A stretch of DNA of 64,000 bases from Gordonia hydrophobica NBRC 16057 (GTDB lineage: Bacteria > Actinomycetota > Actinomycetes > Mycobacteriales > Mycobacteriaceae): NCBI RefSeq assembly GCF_001592365.1, contig NZ_BCWU01000008.1:124001-188000 (forward strand), given 5' to 3'. How positions within the stretch are numbered: the first letter of the stretch is position 1; every line of letters begins with the position of its first letter. The position numbers and the translations under genes were made by a program. Positions 32,761-41,716 of this stretch are shown here, in pieces. The notes beneath the pieces were generated by a model. The model was given only the letters and a program-made list of their open reading frames with translations, was not told the origin of the DNA and searched no databases.

Positions 32761-33585
32761 ATGACCGCACCGCAGAAGGCGACGTACTACACGCCCCGAG
32801 GCGGCCTGCCGCCGCAGACCGACCTGCTGACCGACCGCGCCATCGTCACCGAGGCGTACACCGTCATCCCGCGCGGCGTCTTCTCCGACATCGTGACCTC
32901 GGTGTTCCCCGAGTGGACCGACACCCGCGGCTGGATCATCAACCGGCCCGTCGCCGGCGGAGCCACCACCTTCTTCCAGGCGATCATGGAAGTGAAGCCG
33001 GGCGGCGGCGCGGAGCGCCCCGAACCGCAGGCCGAGGTGGAGGGCTTCCTCTTCGTCACCTCCGGTGCGCTGACGGTCGCGGCCGACGGCCAGACCCAGA
33101 CCCTCACCGAAGGCGGCTTCGCGTACCTCCCGGCGGGCACCATCTGGTCGGCTCGCAACGACGGCGACGCGGACGTCAGTTTCGTGTGGATCCGCAAGCG
33201 ATACGAAGCCATCGAGGGCCACACGCCGTCGGTCAAGTTCGGAAACGAGCAGGAGATCGAGCCGAACGCGATGCCCGACACCAACGGGGCATGGCGCACC
33301 ACCCGCATGCTCGACCCGCAGGACCTCGCCTACGACATGCACGTCAACGTCGTCACCTTTGAGCCGGGCGCCAGCATTCCGTTCGCCGAGACCCACGTGA
33401 TGGAACACGGCTTGCTGATGCTCGAGGGCAAGGCCGTCTACCACCTCAACGGCGACTGGGTGGAGGTCCAGGAGGGCGACTACCTCTCGCTGCGCGCCTT
33501 CTGCCCGCAGGCCTGCTACGCGGGCGGTCCGTCGAACTTCCGCTACCTGCTCTACAAGGACGTCAACCGCCAGATCATGCTCTGA
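32761..33585 (+). CDS. allE: (S)-ureidoglycine aminohydrolase, AllE
   Basis: A 274-residue bicupin protein. The N-terminal cupin runs about 60-130 (PGGGAERPEPQAEVEGFLFVTSGALTV) and the C-terminal cupin about 195-260. The latter has the metal-binding pattern EPGASIPFAETHVMEHGLLMLEGKAVYHLNGDW. Sequence and length match AllE/UGHY, which releases ammonia from (S)-ureidoglycine, the product of allantoate amidohydrolase, to give (S)-ureidoglycolate. The start follows AAAGGAG. Its presence means the host uses the allantoate amidohydrolase route (AllC-type) rather than allantoicase, although allC is not in the window. Confidence 0.9.
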   Translation: MTAPQKATYYTPRGGLPPQTDLLTDRAIVTEAYTVIPRGVFSDIVTSVFPEWTDTRGWIINRPVAGGATTFFQAIMEVKPGGGAERPEPQAEVEGFLFVTSGALTVAADGQTQTLTEGGFAYLPAGTIWSARNDGDADVSFVWIRKRYEAIEGHTPSVKFGNEQEIEPNAMPDTNGAWRTTRMLDPQDLAYDMHVNVVTFEPGASIPFAETHVMEHGLLMLEGKAVYHLNGDWVEVQEGDYLSLRAFCPQACYAGGPSNFRYLLYKDVNRQIML

Positions 33586-33602
33586 TCTCCGCTCCTCAAG
33601 CT

Positions 33603-33640
33603 CCGCCCGGCGCGCGCCTCCCCGACCGCGCGTCGGGCGG
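33603..33640 (+). terminator. GC-rich hairpin after allE
   Basis: CCGCCCG (33603-33609) pairs with CGGGCGG (33634-33640), extended inward by a GC-alternating stem, followed by TTT, 17 bp after the allE stop and before the convergent racemase-like gene. It probably serves both directions. Confidence 0.65.
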
Positions 33641-33738
33641 TTTCCACGTCCGCGGGCGGGTGTCGATCGCTCGGCGACGAAGACGACCGATACCGGGCAC
33701 CTGGGAGGTGGTGTCCGGCATCGGCGGGGAAGATCGGG

Positions 33739-34461
33739 TCAGAACTGGAAGGGCCAGCCGATGACCTTCTTCTGACGCGGCGTCGCATACGTGCGAACCT
33801 TCGACGTCGACAGTCCCATCCGCACCAGCCCCTCCGCCACAGTGACGGCGGCGCGCACGCCGTCGACGATCGGCACCCCGGTCGCGGCCTTCACCTTGTC
33901 CTCCAACTCGGCCATGCCACCGCAGCCCAGGCAGATCACCTCGGCGTGATCACGGTCGACGGCCTCGCGCGACTGCGCGACGATGGCCTCCACCGCACGC
34001 TCGGGGTCGGATTCCAGTTCCAGCACACCCAGGCCCGACGCGCGCACGGACGCGCAACGCGAATCCAGCCCGGCGAGTTTCAACCGGTCCTCGATCAGCG
34101 GGACGGTGCGATCCAGCGTGGTGACCACCGAGTACTTGTGGCCGAGGTACATCGCCGTGGACGCTGCCGCCTCGGTGATGTCGACGACCGGCACGTCCAG
34201 GAGCTCCTGCAACCCCTCGCGTCCGTGCTCGCCGTAACCGGCCTGAATCACCGCGTCGAACTCGCCGTCGTACGAGGTGATCGCGTCCATGACGGCGATC
34301 GCCGCAAGGTAGCTCTCGAAGTTGCCCTCGCACGAGTCGGCGCCGAATCGCGGGGTGATGCCGACGATCTCCGTACCCGGCGAGGCCGCCGAGCGCGCCG
34401 ACTCGGCGATCGCGTCGGTCATCGACGCAGTGGTGTTGACATTGGCGACGAGAATCCGCAT
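33739..34461 (-). CDS. Asp/Glu/hydantoin-racemase-family protein of the allantoin cluster, first catalytic Cys missing
   Basis: A 240-residue protein from ATG 34461 (MRILVANVNTTASMTDAI), the hydantoin/allantoin racemase fold. The second active-site Cys is present in EVICLGCGGMAEL (Cys177/Cys180), but where two-base racemases have a first Cys (around 75, normally A-C-x-x-D-P) this protein reads VIQAGYGEHG, so the Cys is Gly. This one-cysteine arrangement is also that of arylmalonate decarboxylase. By context it would be expected to interconvert allantoin enantiomers for AllB; the missing Cys makes that uncertain. It lies 44 bp downstream of the permease gene in the same leftward operon. Confidence 0.75.
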   Translation of the reverse strand: MRILVANVNTTASMTDAIAESARSAASPGTEIVGITPRFGADSCEGNFESYLAAIAVMDAITSYDGEFDAVIQAGYGEHGREGLQELLDVPVVDITEAAASTAMYLGHKYSVVTTLDRTVPLIEDRLKLAGLDSRCASVRASGLGVLELESDPERAVEAIVAQSREAVDRDHAEVICLGCGGMAELEDKVKAATGVPIVDGVRAAVTVAEGLVRMGLSTSKVRTYATPRQKKVIGWPFQF

Positions 34462-34505
34462 GGGTCCCTCCCCTTCCTGGGGTGTCTTGAGATGAACGGG
34501 CGAGA

Positions 34506-36041
34506 TCAGTGCGTGCTGACGACGGCGATGGCCTCGCCCGAGACGTCGTTGAACTGACGGTGGCGGTCGGCCACCAGCAGGTAGACGACGGCGCCCAGGC
34601 CCGCGCCGATGAACCACGAGTACTCGGCGACCACGCCGAAGGCAGGCACGAAAGCCATCAGGAGCGCGGCACCGGCGGTCGGCACGAACGCCGCGACGGC
34701 TCGCAGGTTGACGCCGTTCTGGTAGAAGTACTCGCCGTCCGGGCTCTCGGTGAACAGCGCCGGAACGTTGATCTTCTGCCGACGGGTGATCCAGTAGTCG
34801 GCCATCACGATGCCGAACAGCGGGCCGAGCAGCGCGCCGAGACCGCCGAGGAAGTAGGTGATCACCGCGGGCGTGTTGTAGAGGTTCCACGGCAGGATGA
34901 CCAGACCGATGACCGCTGACACCAGGGCCGAGCGACGGAAGTTGAGCTTCTTCGGGAACAGATTGCACAGGGCGTAGATCGGCGCGACGAAGTTCGCCAT
35001 CATGTTGACCGCGACGGTGAGGATCAGCAGGGCGAGGCAGGCCAGGACCAGCAGCAACGTGTTCGGGACGGTCTCGACGATGTCGGACGGCGACTCGATG
35101 ATGCGGCCGTCGACCCGGAACTGCGCACCGGCGAGGACGATGACGATGCCGCCGAAGAGCAGCATGTTCAGCGGGATGCCGAAGAAGTTGCCGCGCACGA
35201 TCGATCCCTTGGACTTCGCATTGCGCGTGAAGTCGCAGAAGTTGAGGACGAAGGTGCCGTAGATCGCGACCCAGAGGCTGGCGCCGCCGATGATCTTGGC
35301 CCACATCTCGCCGCCCGACACGGTGTCCGGGGTGCTCCACGCGATGGTCCAGTCCGCCTCGCTGAGCATCCACACCGCCAACGCCACCATGGTGATGAGA
35401 ATGATGGGACCGGCGAAGGCCTCATACTTGCGGATCATCTCCATGCCGTAGCTGACGATGATCACCTGGACGATCCACAGCGTCACGAACGAGATCCAGC
35501 CGAGCGTCGAGAGGCCGAGGACGTTGTTGGTGTCCCAACTCGCCGACGACGGGATCAGCGCGACGATCATGATGCGGAGCACCACCGAGGCGAGGTAGGT
35601 CTGGATGCCGAACCACGCGATGGCGACGGCGCCGCGGACCAGGGCGGGGACCTGCGCACCGCGAATGCCGAACGAGATGCGGCTCATGACCGGGAACGGC
35701 ACGCCGGTCTTCTCGCCCATGAATCCGGACAGGTTGAGCAGCAGGAACAGGAAGACGCCGCCGAGGCCGAGCGCGACCAGGATCTGCCAGCCGCCGAGTC
35801 CGAGGGCGAACAGACCGATCGCGAAAGCGTAGTTGCCGAGGCTGTGGACGTCGTTCGCCCACAGCGTGAAGATGTTGTACGAATGCCACCGGCGACCTTC
35901 GCGCTTGGTGGGGGCGAGATCGCCGTTGTACAGCGCGGGGCTCACGCCGTCCGGCAACTGCTCGGTTCCGGCGGTGGTGGGCGACGAAGCAGGACCGGCG
36001 GGCCGGGCGTCCTCGATTACTCCGGAGGATTCGGTGGTCAT
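34506..36041 (-). CDS. NCS1-family allantoin/ureide permease
   Basis: An NCS1 (PucI/Fur-like) transporter of 511 residues from ATG 36041 (MTTESSGVIEDARPAG); the frame is open a further 18 codons but the earlier ATG lies near the operator. About twelve hydrophobic segments are visible. The loop RWHSYNIFTLWANDVHSLGNYAFAIGLFALG is the NCS1 N-terminal signature (W-x-x-Y...W-x-x-D-x-x-x-x-x-x-Y-x-x-x), and GKTGVPFPV-like GEKTGVPFPVMSRISFGIRGAQVP, NFCDFTRNAK and ITRRQKINVPALF are also typical. It imports allantoin or a related hydantoin with Na+ or H+. The operator TTCCACTATGCGGAA lies 49 bp upstream. It is co-transcribed with the racemase-like gene. Confidence 0.88.
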   Translation of the reverse strand: MTTESSGVIEDARPAGPASSPTTAGTEQLPDGVSPALYNGDLAPTKREGRRWHSYNIFTLWANDVHSLGNYAFAIGLFALGLGGWQILVALGLGGVFLFLLLNLSGFMGEKTGVPFPVMSRISFGIRGAQVPALVRGAVAIAWFGIQTYLASVVLRIMIVALIPSSASWDTNNVLGLSTLGWISFVTLWIVQVIIVSYGMEMIRKYEAFAGPIILITMVALAVWMLSEADWTIAWSTPDTVSGGEMWAKIIGGASLWVAIYGTFVLNFCDFTRNAKSKGSIVRGNFFGIPLNMLLFGGIVIVLAGAQFRVDGRIIESPSDIVETVPNTLLLVLACLALLILTVAVNMMANFVAPIYALCNLFPKKLNFRRSALVSAVIGLVILPWNLYNTPAVITYFLGGLGALLGPLFGIVMADYWITRRQKINVPALFTESPDGEYFYQNGVNLRAVAAFVPTAGAALLMAFVPAFGVVAEYSWFIGAGLGAVVYLLVADRHRQFNDVSGEAIAVVSTH

Positions 36042-36089
36042 AGTAGGGCTTTCACGTCGTCGCGGAGGACCTTGCCGCCAACCGCGCCA

Positions 36090-36275
36090 TTCCACTATGC
36101 GGAATTATTATTCCGTGGGTGTGATTATTTACGCCTACCCGCCGGTCACATGTCAACCCCTACCGGACAACTCCGCATAACTCGACACCCTCACAACACC
36201 GTCGATCACCACCGAGAACCCCGACCGATGGCCGCCAGATTCCACAAAACAGATTCCAAATTCCACTATGAGGAA
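36090..36275. promoter_or_regulatory. Operators of the IclR/AllR-like regulator between permease and allB
   Basis: TTCCACTATGCGGAA (36090-36104), overlapped by GCGGAATTATTATTCCG (36099-36115), and TTCCACTATGAGGAA (36261-36275), the latter 62 bp upstream of allB. Both have the TTCC-N7-GGAA form seen at 31291 and 31362. The rest of this 296-bp divergent region shows no gene. Confidence 0.75.
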
Positions 36276-36337
36276 TTACCCTGGGGTATCGTCGTACCAA
36301 ACCCCTTCCGATCATCCCGCCCGAGGAGCCACCGCAC

Positions 36338-37741
36338 ATGAGCAATGTCCCGGAGAGCACCGAGAACGACACCGCCGCAGCAGCACCGTCCGACGCCGCC
36401 GCGACGGCCCCCTTCGACCTCGTGCTCCGCGGCGAGCAGATGCTGACCACCGCAGGCATCGTCGCCCGTGAGATCGGCATCCGCGACGGCCGCGTCACCG
36501 CCATCGAGCCGCTGGGCAGCGGACTGCAGGGCGCCGAGATCATCGAACTCGAGCCGCACCAGGTGATGATCCCCGGCCTGGTCGACACCCACGTGCACGT
36601 CAACGAGCCCGGTCGCACCGAGTGGGAGGGCTTCGAGTCGGCTACCAAGGCCGCCGCCGCGGGCGGCGTCACCACGCTGATCGACATGCCGCTCAACTCG
36701 ATCCCGTCGACGGTCACCGTCGAAGCCCTCAACATCAAGCGCGCCGCCGCAAAGGGCAAGACGCACATCGACGTCGGGTTCTGGGGTGGCGCCGTCCCCG
36801 GCAACGAGGACGACCTCCGCGGTCTCCACGACGAAGGCGTCTTCGGCTTCAAGTGCTTCCTCCTCCACTCGGGCGTCGACGAGTTCCCGCACCTGACCGC
36901 GGACGAGATGGAAGCCGACATGGCCGAGCTCGCGAAGTTCGACTCGTTGATGATCGTGCATGCCGAGGACTCGCGTGCGATCGACCATGCGCCCACCGCC
37001 GAAGGCAATCAGTACGCCAACTTCCTCGCCTCACGCCCGCGCGGCGCCGAGAACGTCGCCGTCGCCGAGGTGATCGAGCGCGCCCGCTGGACCGGTGCCC
37101 GCGCCCACATCCTGCACCTGTCGTCGTCCGACGCGCTGCCGATGATCGCCACCGCACGGCGCGACGGCGTCAAGATCACCGTCGAGACCTGCCCGCACTA
37201 CCTGACGCTGCTGGCCGAGGAGATCCCGAACGGCGCGACCGCCTTCAAGTGCTGCCCGCCGATCCGCGAGGCGTCGAACCGCGAGCTGCTCTGGCAGGGT
37301 CTGCTCGACGGCACCATCGACTGCATCGTCTCCGACCACTCGCCGTCGACCGTCGACCTCAAAGACGTCGAGAACGGCGACTTCGGCGTCGCGTGGGGCG
37401 GCGTCGCCTCGCTGCAGCTGGGACTGTCGTTGATCTGGACCGAGGCCAAGCGTCGCGGCATCGACCTCCCGCAGGTGATGCAGTGGATGTCGGCCAAGCC
37501 TGCCGAGCTCGCCGGACTGACCCACAAGGGGCGCATCGCCCTCGGCTACGACGCCGACTTCTCGATCTTCGAACCCGACTCGGCGCAGGTCATCGACGTG
37601 CACCAGCTCCACCACAAGAACCCGATCAGCCCCTACGACGGCCGCGCCCTCGCCGGCGTGGTCCAGGGAACCTGGCTGCGCGGCCAGAAGATCGATTTCA
37701 CGACTCCCCTCGGCCGCATGCTGCGCCGCGGAGACGTCTGA
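36338..37741 (+). CDS. allB: Allantoinase, AllB
   Basis: A 467-residue cyclic amidohydrolase. The metal site starts with GLVDTHVHVNEPGRTEWEGF (His-x-His), the bridging carboxylated Lys is expected in FGFKCFLLHS, further His ligands are in IVHAEDSRAI and HILHLSSSDAL, and the final Asp is in IVSDHSPS. The motif VDTHVHVNEPGR and GFKCF separate allantoinases from dihydroorotases. It hydrolyses allantoin to allantoate. The first 25 residues are a low-complexity Ala/Ser extension not usual in the family, so a later start cannot be excluded, although GAGGAGCCACCGCAC precedes this ATG. Strong terminators follow. Confidence 0.92.
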   Translation: MSNVPESTENDTAAAAPSDAAATAPFDLVLRGEQMLTTAGIVAREIGIRDGRVTAIEPLGSGLQGAEIIELEPHQVMIPGLVDTHVHVNEPGRTEWEGFESATKAAAAGGVTTLIDMPLNSIPSTVTVEALNIKRAAAKGKTHIDVGFWGGAVPGNEDDLRGLHDEGVFGFKCFLLHSGVDEFPHLTADEMEADMAELAKFDSLMIVHAEDSRAIDHAPTAEGNQYANFLASRPRGAENVAVAEVIERARWTGARAHILHLSSSDALPMIATARRDGVKITVETCPHYLTLLAEEIPNGATAFKCCPPIREASNRELLWQGLLDGTIDCIVSDHSPSTVDLKDVENGDFGVAWGGVASLQLGLSLIWTEAKRRGIDLPQVMQWMSAKPAELAGLTHKGRIALGYDADFSIFEPDSAQVIDVHQLHHKNPISPYDGRALAGVVQGTWLRGQKIDFTTPLGRMLRRGDV

Positions 37742-37761
37742 CCAGACCTCACCTTGTCACG

Positions 37762-37849
37762 GGCGATCCCACCATCCCGGGATCGCCAGTATCGGTCAGA
37801 CACACAAGCGAGCGGCACTCGCGGGGCACCACCTCGCGAGTGCCGTTTT
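37762..37849. terminator. Two hairpins after allB; the second is a canonical terminator
   Basis: GGCGATCCC/GGGATCGCC (37762-37770 with 37779-37787), then CGGCACTCGCG/CGCGAGTGCCG (37813-37823 with 37835-37845) followed by TTTT. They end the allB transcript and may also stop the convergent kinase gene. Confidence 0.8.
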
Positions 37850-37905
37850 GCGTTGCGGTGCCGAACTGCCTCGAGCCGGCCGCACCGCTGCGCGTCAACC
37901 GCAGC

Positions 37906-38694
37906 TCAGCCCTGGCGCACCGCCGCGAACGGCAGATTGCCCGTCACTCGCGCTGCGATGGCGGCGGCAGTGAAGTCTTTCGCTCGCGCGGCGGCATCGG
38001 CTACTGATGCCCCCTTCGCCAACTCGGCCGTCACCGCGGCCGCGAGGGTGCACCCGGCGCCGGAGACGCGCTCGGACCCGATCTTCGGCGTCCGCAGGAC
38101 GGTGACGTCGGCGCCGTCGTAGAGAACATCGACGGCGTCGTCGCCGGGGAGTTCCACGCCGCCCTTGGCCAGGACGTACTGCGGACCGAGATCGTGGATG
38201 CGGCGGGCCGCCTCGACGAGGTCGTCGACCGTCTCGATCGCCGCCATGCCGGACAGCGTGGTGGCCTCGAACAGATTCGGCGTCACGACCGTCGCCTGCG
38301 GCAGCACCTGCGCGCGCAGCGCGGTGTCGGTGTCGAGCGCGGCGCCCGGCTCCTGCCCCTTGCAGATCAACACCGGATCCAGGACCACGTGCCGCCACGA
38401 CTGCTGCTTGAGCGCATCGGCCACGACGTCGATGGTCGCGGGGGTGCCGAGCATGCCGATCTTGACGACGTCGAGTCGGTACGCCGAGGTCGCGGCCTCG
38501 ATCTGGTCGGCGATCACCTGCGGATCCACCGGCACGAACCGATGGTTCCACCCGTGGTTCGGATCGAACGACACGATGCAGGTGATGGTGCCGAGCCCGA
38601 AGGCGCCGAGTTCCTGAAAGGTCTTCAGGTCCGTCTGGATTCCAGCACCCCCGGTCGCTTCGGATCCGGCGATGACATATGCGAAGTCAACCAC
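37906..38694 (-). CDS. Pyridoxal/hydroxymethylpyrimidine kinase (PdxK/ThiD-like)
   Basis: A 262-residue ribokinase-family enzyme. SEATGGAGIQTDLKTFQELGAFGLGTITCIV is the N-terminal substrate site, VLDPVLICKG the central strand, VVTPNLFEATTLSG the NxxE metal motif, and SERVSGAGCTLAAAVTAELAKG the anion hole with catalytic Asp replaced by the Cys seen in PdxK/ThiD-like pyridoxal kinases (SGAGC instead of GTGD). The Cys variant favours pyridoxal kinase activity over hydroxymethylpyrimidine phosphate kinase. It starts from ATG 38694. No vitamin B6 or thiamine gene adjoins it; the neighbours are lipid genes, so it appears to be a lone housekeeping gene. Confidence 0.82.
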   Translation of the reverse strand: MVDFAYVIAGSEATGGAGIQTDLKTFQELGAFGLGTITCIVSFDPNHGWNHRFVPVDPQVIADQIEAATSAYRLDVVKIGMLGTPATIDVVADALKQQSWRHVVLDPVLICKGQEPGAALDTDTALRAQVLPQATVVTPNLFEATTLSGMAAIETVDDLVEAARRIHDLGPQYVLAKGGVELPGDDAVDVLYDGADVTVLRTPKIGSERVSGAGCTLAAAVTAELAKGASVADAAARAKDFTAAAIAARVTGNLPFAAVRQG

Positions 38695-38769
38695 GGTGAC
38701 GAACCTACCGGTTCGCGCGCGCGAACCGGTCAGCGAACCCGCGACTGCCTGCGATCGGTCGCAGCGCTG

Positions 38770-40224
38770 TCAGTCGACCACCCGGATCAGCCTGCCGGTG
38801 ACCTCACCGTCAGCCAGATCCAGCACCTCGTTGAACCCGTTGACGAGGCAGTCGGCGAACAGCTCCGGGTCGGTGACGGCGGCAGCATCGAGGTTGACGC
38901 CCAAGCACGCGGTTCCGTTGTGCGTGATCATGGTCGCCATCACCGCACAACCCGGCAGCGGCCCGAACGGGTACATCCGCTCCACTTTCGCTCCCGCGAC
39001 GAAGGTCTCCCACGGAATGCCGGGCACGTTACTGGCCTGCAGGTCGTTCTGCGATGTGGTTCCGCTGAACTGGGTGAGAACCGAGCCCGGCAGCCACGCC
39101 AGGACCGGGCCGATCGCGTTGAGGACGTCCACGGCGGGTTCGGACCGCGCGGCGCGCACCTGCTCGCGGATGGTGAGGACCCGCTCGAACGGATCGTCGA
39201 TCCCGACCGGGCCCGCCAGGCGCCCGACGGCGATCCGATTGCCGCCCGCGGGATCGTCGGGCTTGCGCACTGAGATCGGAATCGCGACGGGGATCGATTC
39301 CACGGAGGCGCCCATCGCATCGTGGTACTTGCGGAAGCCGCCGATCAGCCCGCCGAGGTAGACGTCGTTGACCGACGCGCCCGTCGCCTTGGCCGCCGCG
39401 TGGACGGCGTCGAACGGGACTTCGAACGCGCTGAACCGCCACGAGACGCTGCGACCGGCGAGCAGCGGCGACCCGGGCGGACTGATCATGCCCGCGACGC
39501 GCGGCACCGAGCGGCCGTACCGAAGCACCCGGCTCAGCGCCTTCTTGGGGTCGGTCAGGGCGAGCACCCCGTCGACCGCCATCCCGGCCATTCGCGGGAT
39601 CCGACGCACCTCCTCCCCGATCTGACGGGTCAGGACGTCGAAGCCCGACAGCTGGCGCGGCAACGGCGCCGCCGGCTGCGGCTTCCCGGGAATCGGATCG
39701 CGCGTCGTCGAATGCAGTTGCGCCAACACCCGAATCGCGCCGAGACCATCGGTGAGGGCGTGGTGCCCCTTGAGGAGGTAGGCGGTCTTGCCGTTGGCGA
39801 GACCGTCGATGAGGTATCCCTCCCACGGTGGCCGCGCCGAGTCGAGCGGCGTCATCGCCAACTGCTCGCACAGGGTGAACAGGTCGCGCATGCTGCCGTC
39901 GCCGGGCACCCGGACGCGCCGCAGGTGATAGTGCAGGTCGAAGTCGGGATCCACTTCCCAACTGGGCGTGCCGGTGTGCAACGGCGATTCGATCACCCGC
40001 TGCCGGAACCGCGGCGCCATTCGGCTGCCCCAGTCGTGCGCGGCGACGAGCCGGTCCCAATCCGGCTCGCTGTCGTAGACCTCGACCACCGAGATGGTCG
40101 ACCGCAGTCGGCGGTCGGTGTCGCCGCGCCACATCACGGTGTCGACGGCGCTCATCTCCGGTTCGGTGCCCCAGTCCAACGGCTGGTCCGCACCGTTCGC
40201 TGCACCCGATTCAGTCACGCCCAC
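38770..40224 (-). CDS. Wax ester synthase/diacylglycerol acyltransferase (WS/DGAT)
   Basis: A 484-residue WS/DGAT protein starting at GTG 40224. The catalytic HHALTDG motif (HHxxxDG) is at residues 154-160; PLDSARPPWEGYLIDGL, NDVYLGGLIGGFRKY and the late NVPG segment with ITHNGTACLGVNLDAAAVTDPE are conserved. It transfers fatty acyl from CoA to diacylglycerol or a fatty alcohol, making storage lipid at the membrane. Its start overlaps the stop of the HAD-acyltransferase gene by 14 bp; it is the last gene of a three-gene lipid operon. Storage triacylglycerol is typical for this group of actinobacteria. Confidence 0.92.
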   Translation of the reverse strand: MGVTESGAANGADQPLDWGTEPEMSAVDTVMWRGDTDRRLRSTISVVEVYDSEPDWDRLVAAHDWGSRMAPRFRQRVIESPLHTGTPSWEVDPDFDLHYHLRRVRVPGDGSMRDLFTLCEQLAMTPLDSARPPWEGYLIDGLANGKTAYLLKGHHALTDGLGAIRVLAQLHSTTRDPIPGKPQPAAPLPRQLSGFDVLTRQIGEEVRRIPRMAGMAVDGVLALTDPKKALSRVLRYGRSVPRVAGMISPPGSPLLAGRSVSWRFSAFEVPFDAVHAAAKATGASVNDVYLGGLIGGFRKYHDAMGASVESIPVAIPISVRKPDDPAGGNRIAVGRLAGPVGIDDPFERVLTIREQVRAARSEPAVDVLNAIGPVLAWLPGSVLTQFSGTTSQNDLQASNVPGIPWETFVAGAKVERMYPFGPLPGCAVMATMITHNGTACLGVNLDAAAVTDPELFADCLVNGFNEVLDLADGEVTGRLIRVVD

Positions 40225-41716
40225 GCTCCTGCCATTCGAAGACTCCCATCGTTCTGGTCATCCGCCCGTCGTCGAAGGCGGTGACCGGCCAGTCCGCCAG
40301 CGCGTCCAGGTACTGCTGACGCACCTCTTCGGCGTACTCGCCCGCCTTCTCCGGCACCCACGACGACGTGTCGACCGGCGGCAGCACGCGCACTTCCACG
40401 GTGCCCGGCTTGATCAATTGCGCACCGCGCCACATCAATTCACCCGCATTGCGCAGGACCACCGGCACGATCGGGACGCCGGCGCGCATCGCGATGTGGA
40501 ACGGCCCCTTCTTGAAGGCTCCGATGCGGGGCGTCGCGGAACGGGTGCCTTCCGGTGCGACGACGAGTGAGAATCCCTCCTCCTCGATCTTGTTCACCAC
40601 CGGCTCCAGTTGTTCGATGGCGCGGCCGGCGTCGGCTCGGTCGATGAACGCGACTCCGCCGACCTGCAGGATCTTGCCGAACAGCGGCAGATCCCGGATC
40701 TCCTTCTTCGCGACCCCGGTGGCCTGCTGCCGGATGAGGTGAATCATCACCGGCAGATCGAGCTTCGACTGATGGTTGAACAGGAACACGCAGGGCCGCG
40801 CCGACGTCAGATACTCGCCGCCGTCGAGCACTTCGACGCGGACGCCGGCCAGCGCGAACCCGGTGTCGATACCCGCCGAGACCGCCCCCTGCATGGCGTC
40901 GGTGCCGTCCTCGCTGATCAGCCCCTTGGCGAAGCCCACTGCCGCACCGCTGAGGAACGATCCGTAGAAGGCGCTGGTCCGCGCCATCATGCCGAGCGTG
41001 TTGTAGGTCGGATTGTGCAGGTCCAGAATCGGCCAGCCGCGACTCTCGGCCACCGCCCGCAGCCCGCGCTGCGGCGACACCGCAGCGGGATGGCCCACCG
41101 ACTCGAGGTACGGCACGTCCTCGTTCCCGTCGCTGTAGGCGAACGACGACGCCAGATCGAGGTCGTACTCCTTGGCGAGGCGTCGCACCGCGGCGGCCTT
41201 GCCCGGCCCCCACAGCGGGCGTCCCAGAATCCGTCCGGTCACGATGCCGTCGACCACCTCCACATCGGTGGCGAGCGCGTGATCGGCGTCGATCTGTTTG
41301 GCGATCGGCTCGATCTGGAACCGAGTGGCCGACGACGCGATCACGATCCGATGCCCCTTGGCGCGATGTGCACGGATCACCTGCCACATCTGCGGCCGAA
41401 GCTTGGCGGCGGTGTCCTCCTTGAACAGCTTCTCCCCCATCGCGAGCAGCTCGGCATACGTCTTGCCGGTGAAGGCGGGCTTGGTGGCCTCGAGGACCTC
41501 CGCGTAGTCCTGCTCGGACGAGCACCCGCGCAGCCCGATCATCAGCACGTCGAGCAACTCGCCCGCGGTGAACTCCATGCTGCGCAGTCGCGCACGCAGA
41601 ATGGCGGTCGCCGAGAAGCCCTCCAGCAGCGTCCCGTCGTAGTCGAAGAACGCGCACACCTGTTTTCCTTCGGGTGCCGCGGCGATCTGGCGTAGCCGAT
41701 CGGCCAATGCGCTCAC
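40211..41716 (-). CDS. HAD-IB phosphatase fused to 1-acylglycerol-3-phosphate acyltransferase
   Basis: A 501-residue two-domain protein starting at GTG 41716, which overlaps the plsB-like stop by 4 bp; a longer open frame upstream is spurious. The N-terminal HAD-IB domain has FFDYDGTLLEG (Asp25-x-Asp27), IASSATRFQIEPIA and FAYSDGNEDVPYL (motifs II-IV). The C-terminal PlsC-type domain has FLFNHQSKLD (residues 311-320, NHx4D) and VAPEGTRS near 390. The second acyl chain is added to lysophosphatidate by the PlsC domain, while the HAD domain could dephosphorylate a phospholipid intermediate. This CicA-like fusion is common in mycolata; its phosphatase substrate is unproven. Confidence 0.88.
   Translation of the reverse strand: MSALADRLRQIAAAPEGKQVCAFFDYDGTLLEGFSATAILRARLRSMEFTAGELLDVLMIGLRGCSSEQDYAEVLEATKPAFTGKTYAELLAMGEKLFKEDTAAKLRPQMWQVIRAHRAKGHRIVIASSATRFQIEPIAKQIDADHALATDVEVVDGIVTGRILGRPLWGPGKAAAVRRLAKEYDLDLASSFAYSDGNEDVPYLESVGHPAAVSPQRGLRAVAESRGWPILDLHNPTYNTLGMMARTSAFYGSFLSGAAVGFAKGLISEDGTDAMQGAVSAGIDTGFALAGVRVEVLDGGEYLTSARPCVFLFNHQSKLDLPVMIHLIRQQATGVAKKEIRDLPLFGKILQVGGVAFIDRADAGRAIEQLEPVVNKIEEEGFSLVVAPEGTRSATPRIGAFKKGPFHIAMRAGVPIVPVVLRNAGELMWRGAQLIKPGTVEVRVLPPVDTSSWVPEKAGEYAEEVRQQYLDALADWPVTAFDDGRMTRTMGVFEWQERGRD

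Noticed and set aside
30736..33585. Open frame of 949 codons on the plus strand across iclR, the aldolase-like gene and allE
   Set aside because: It is a high-GC shadow: antisense to iclR and out of frame with the aldolase-like gene; only its last part is the real allE, which has its own start at 32761.
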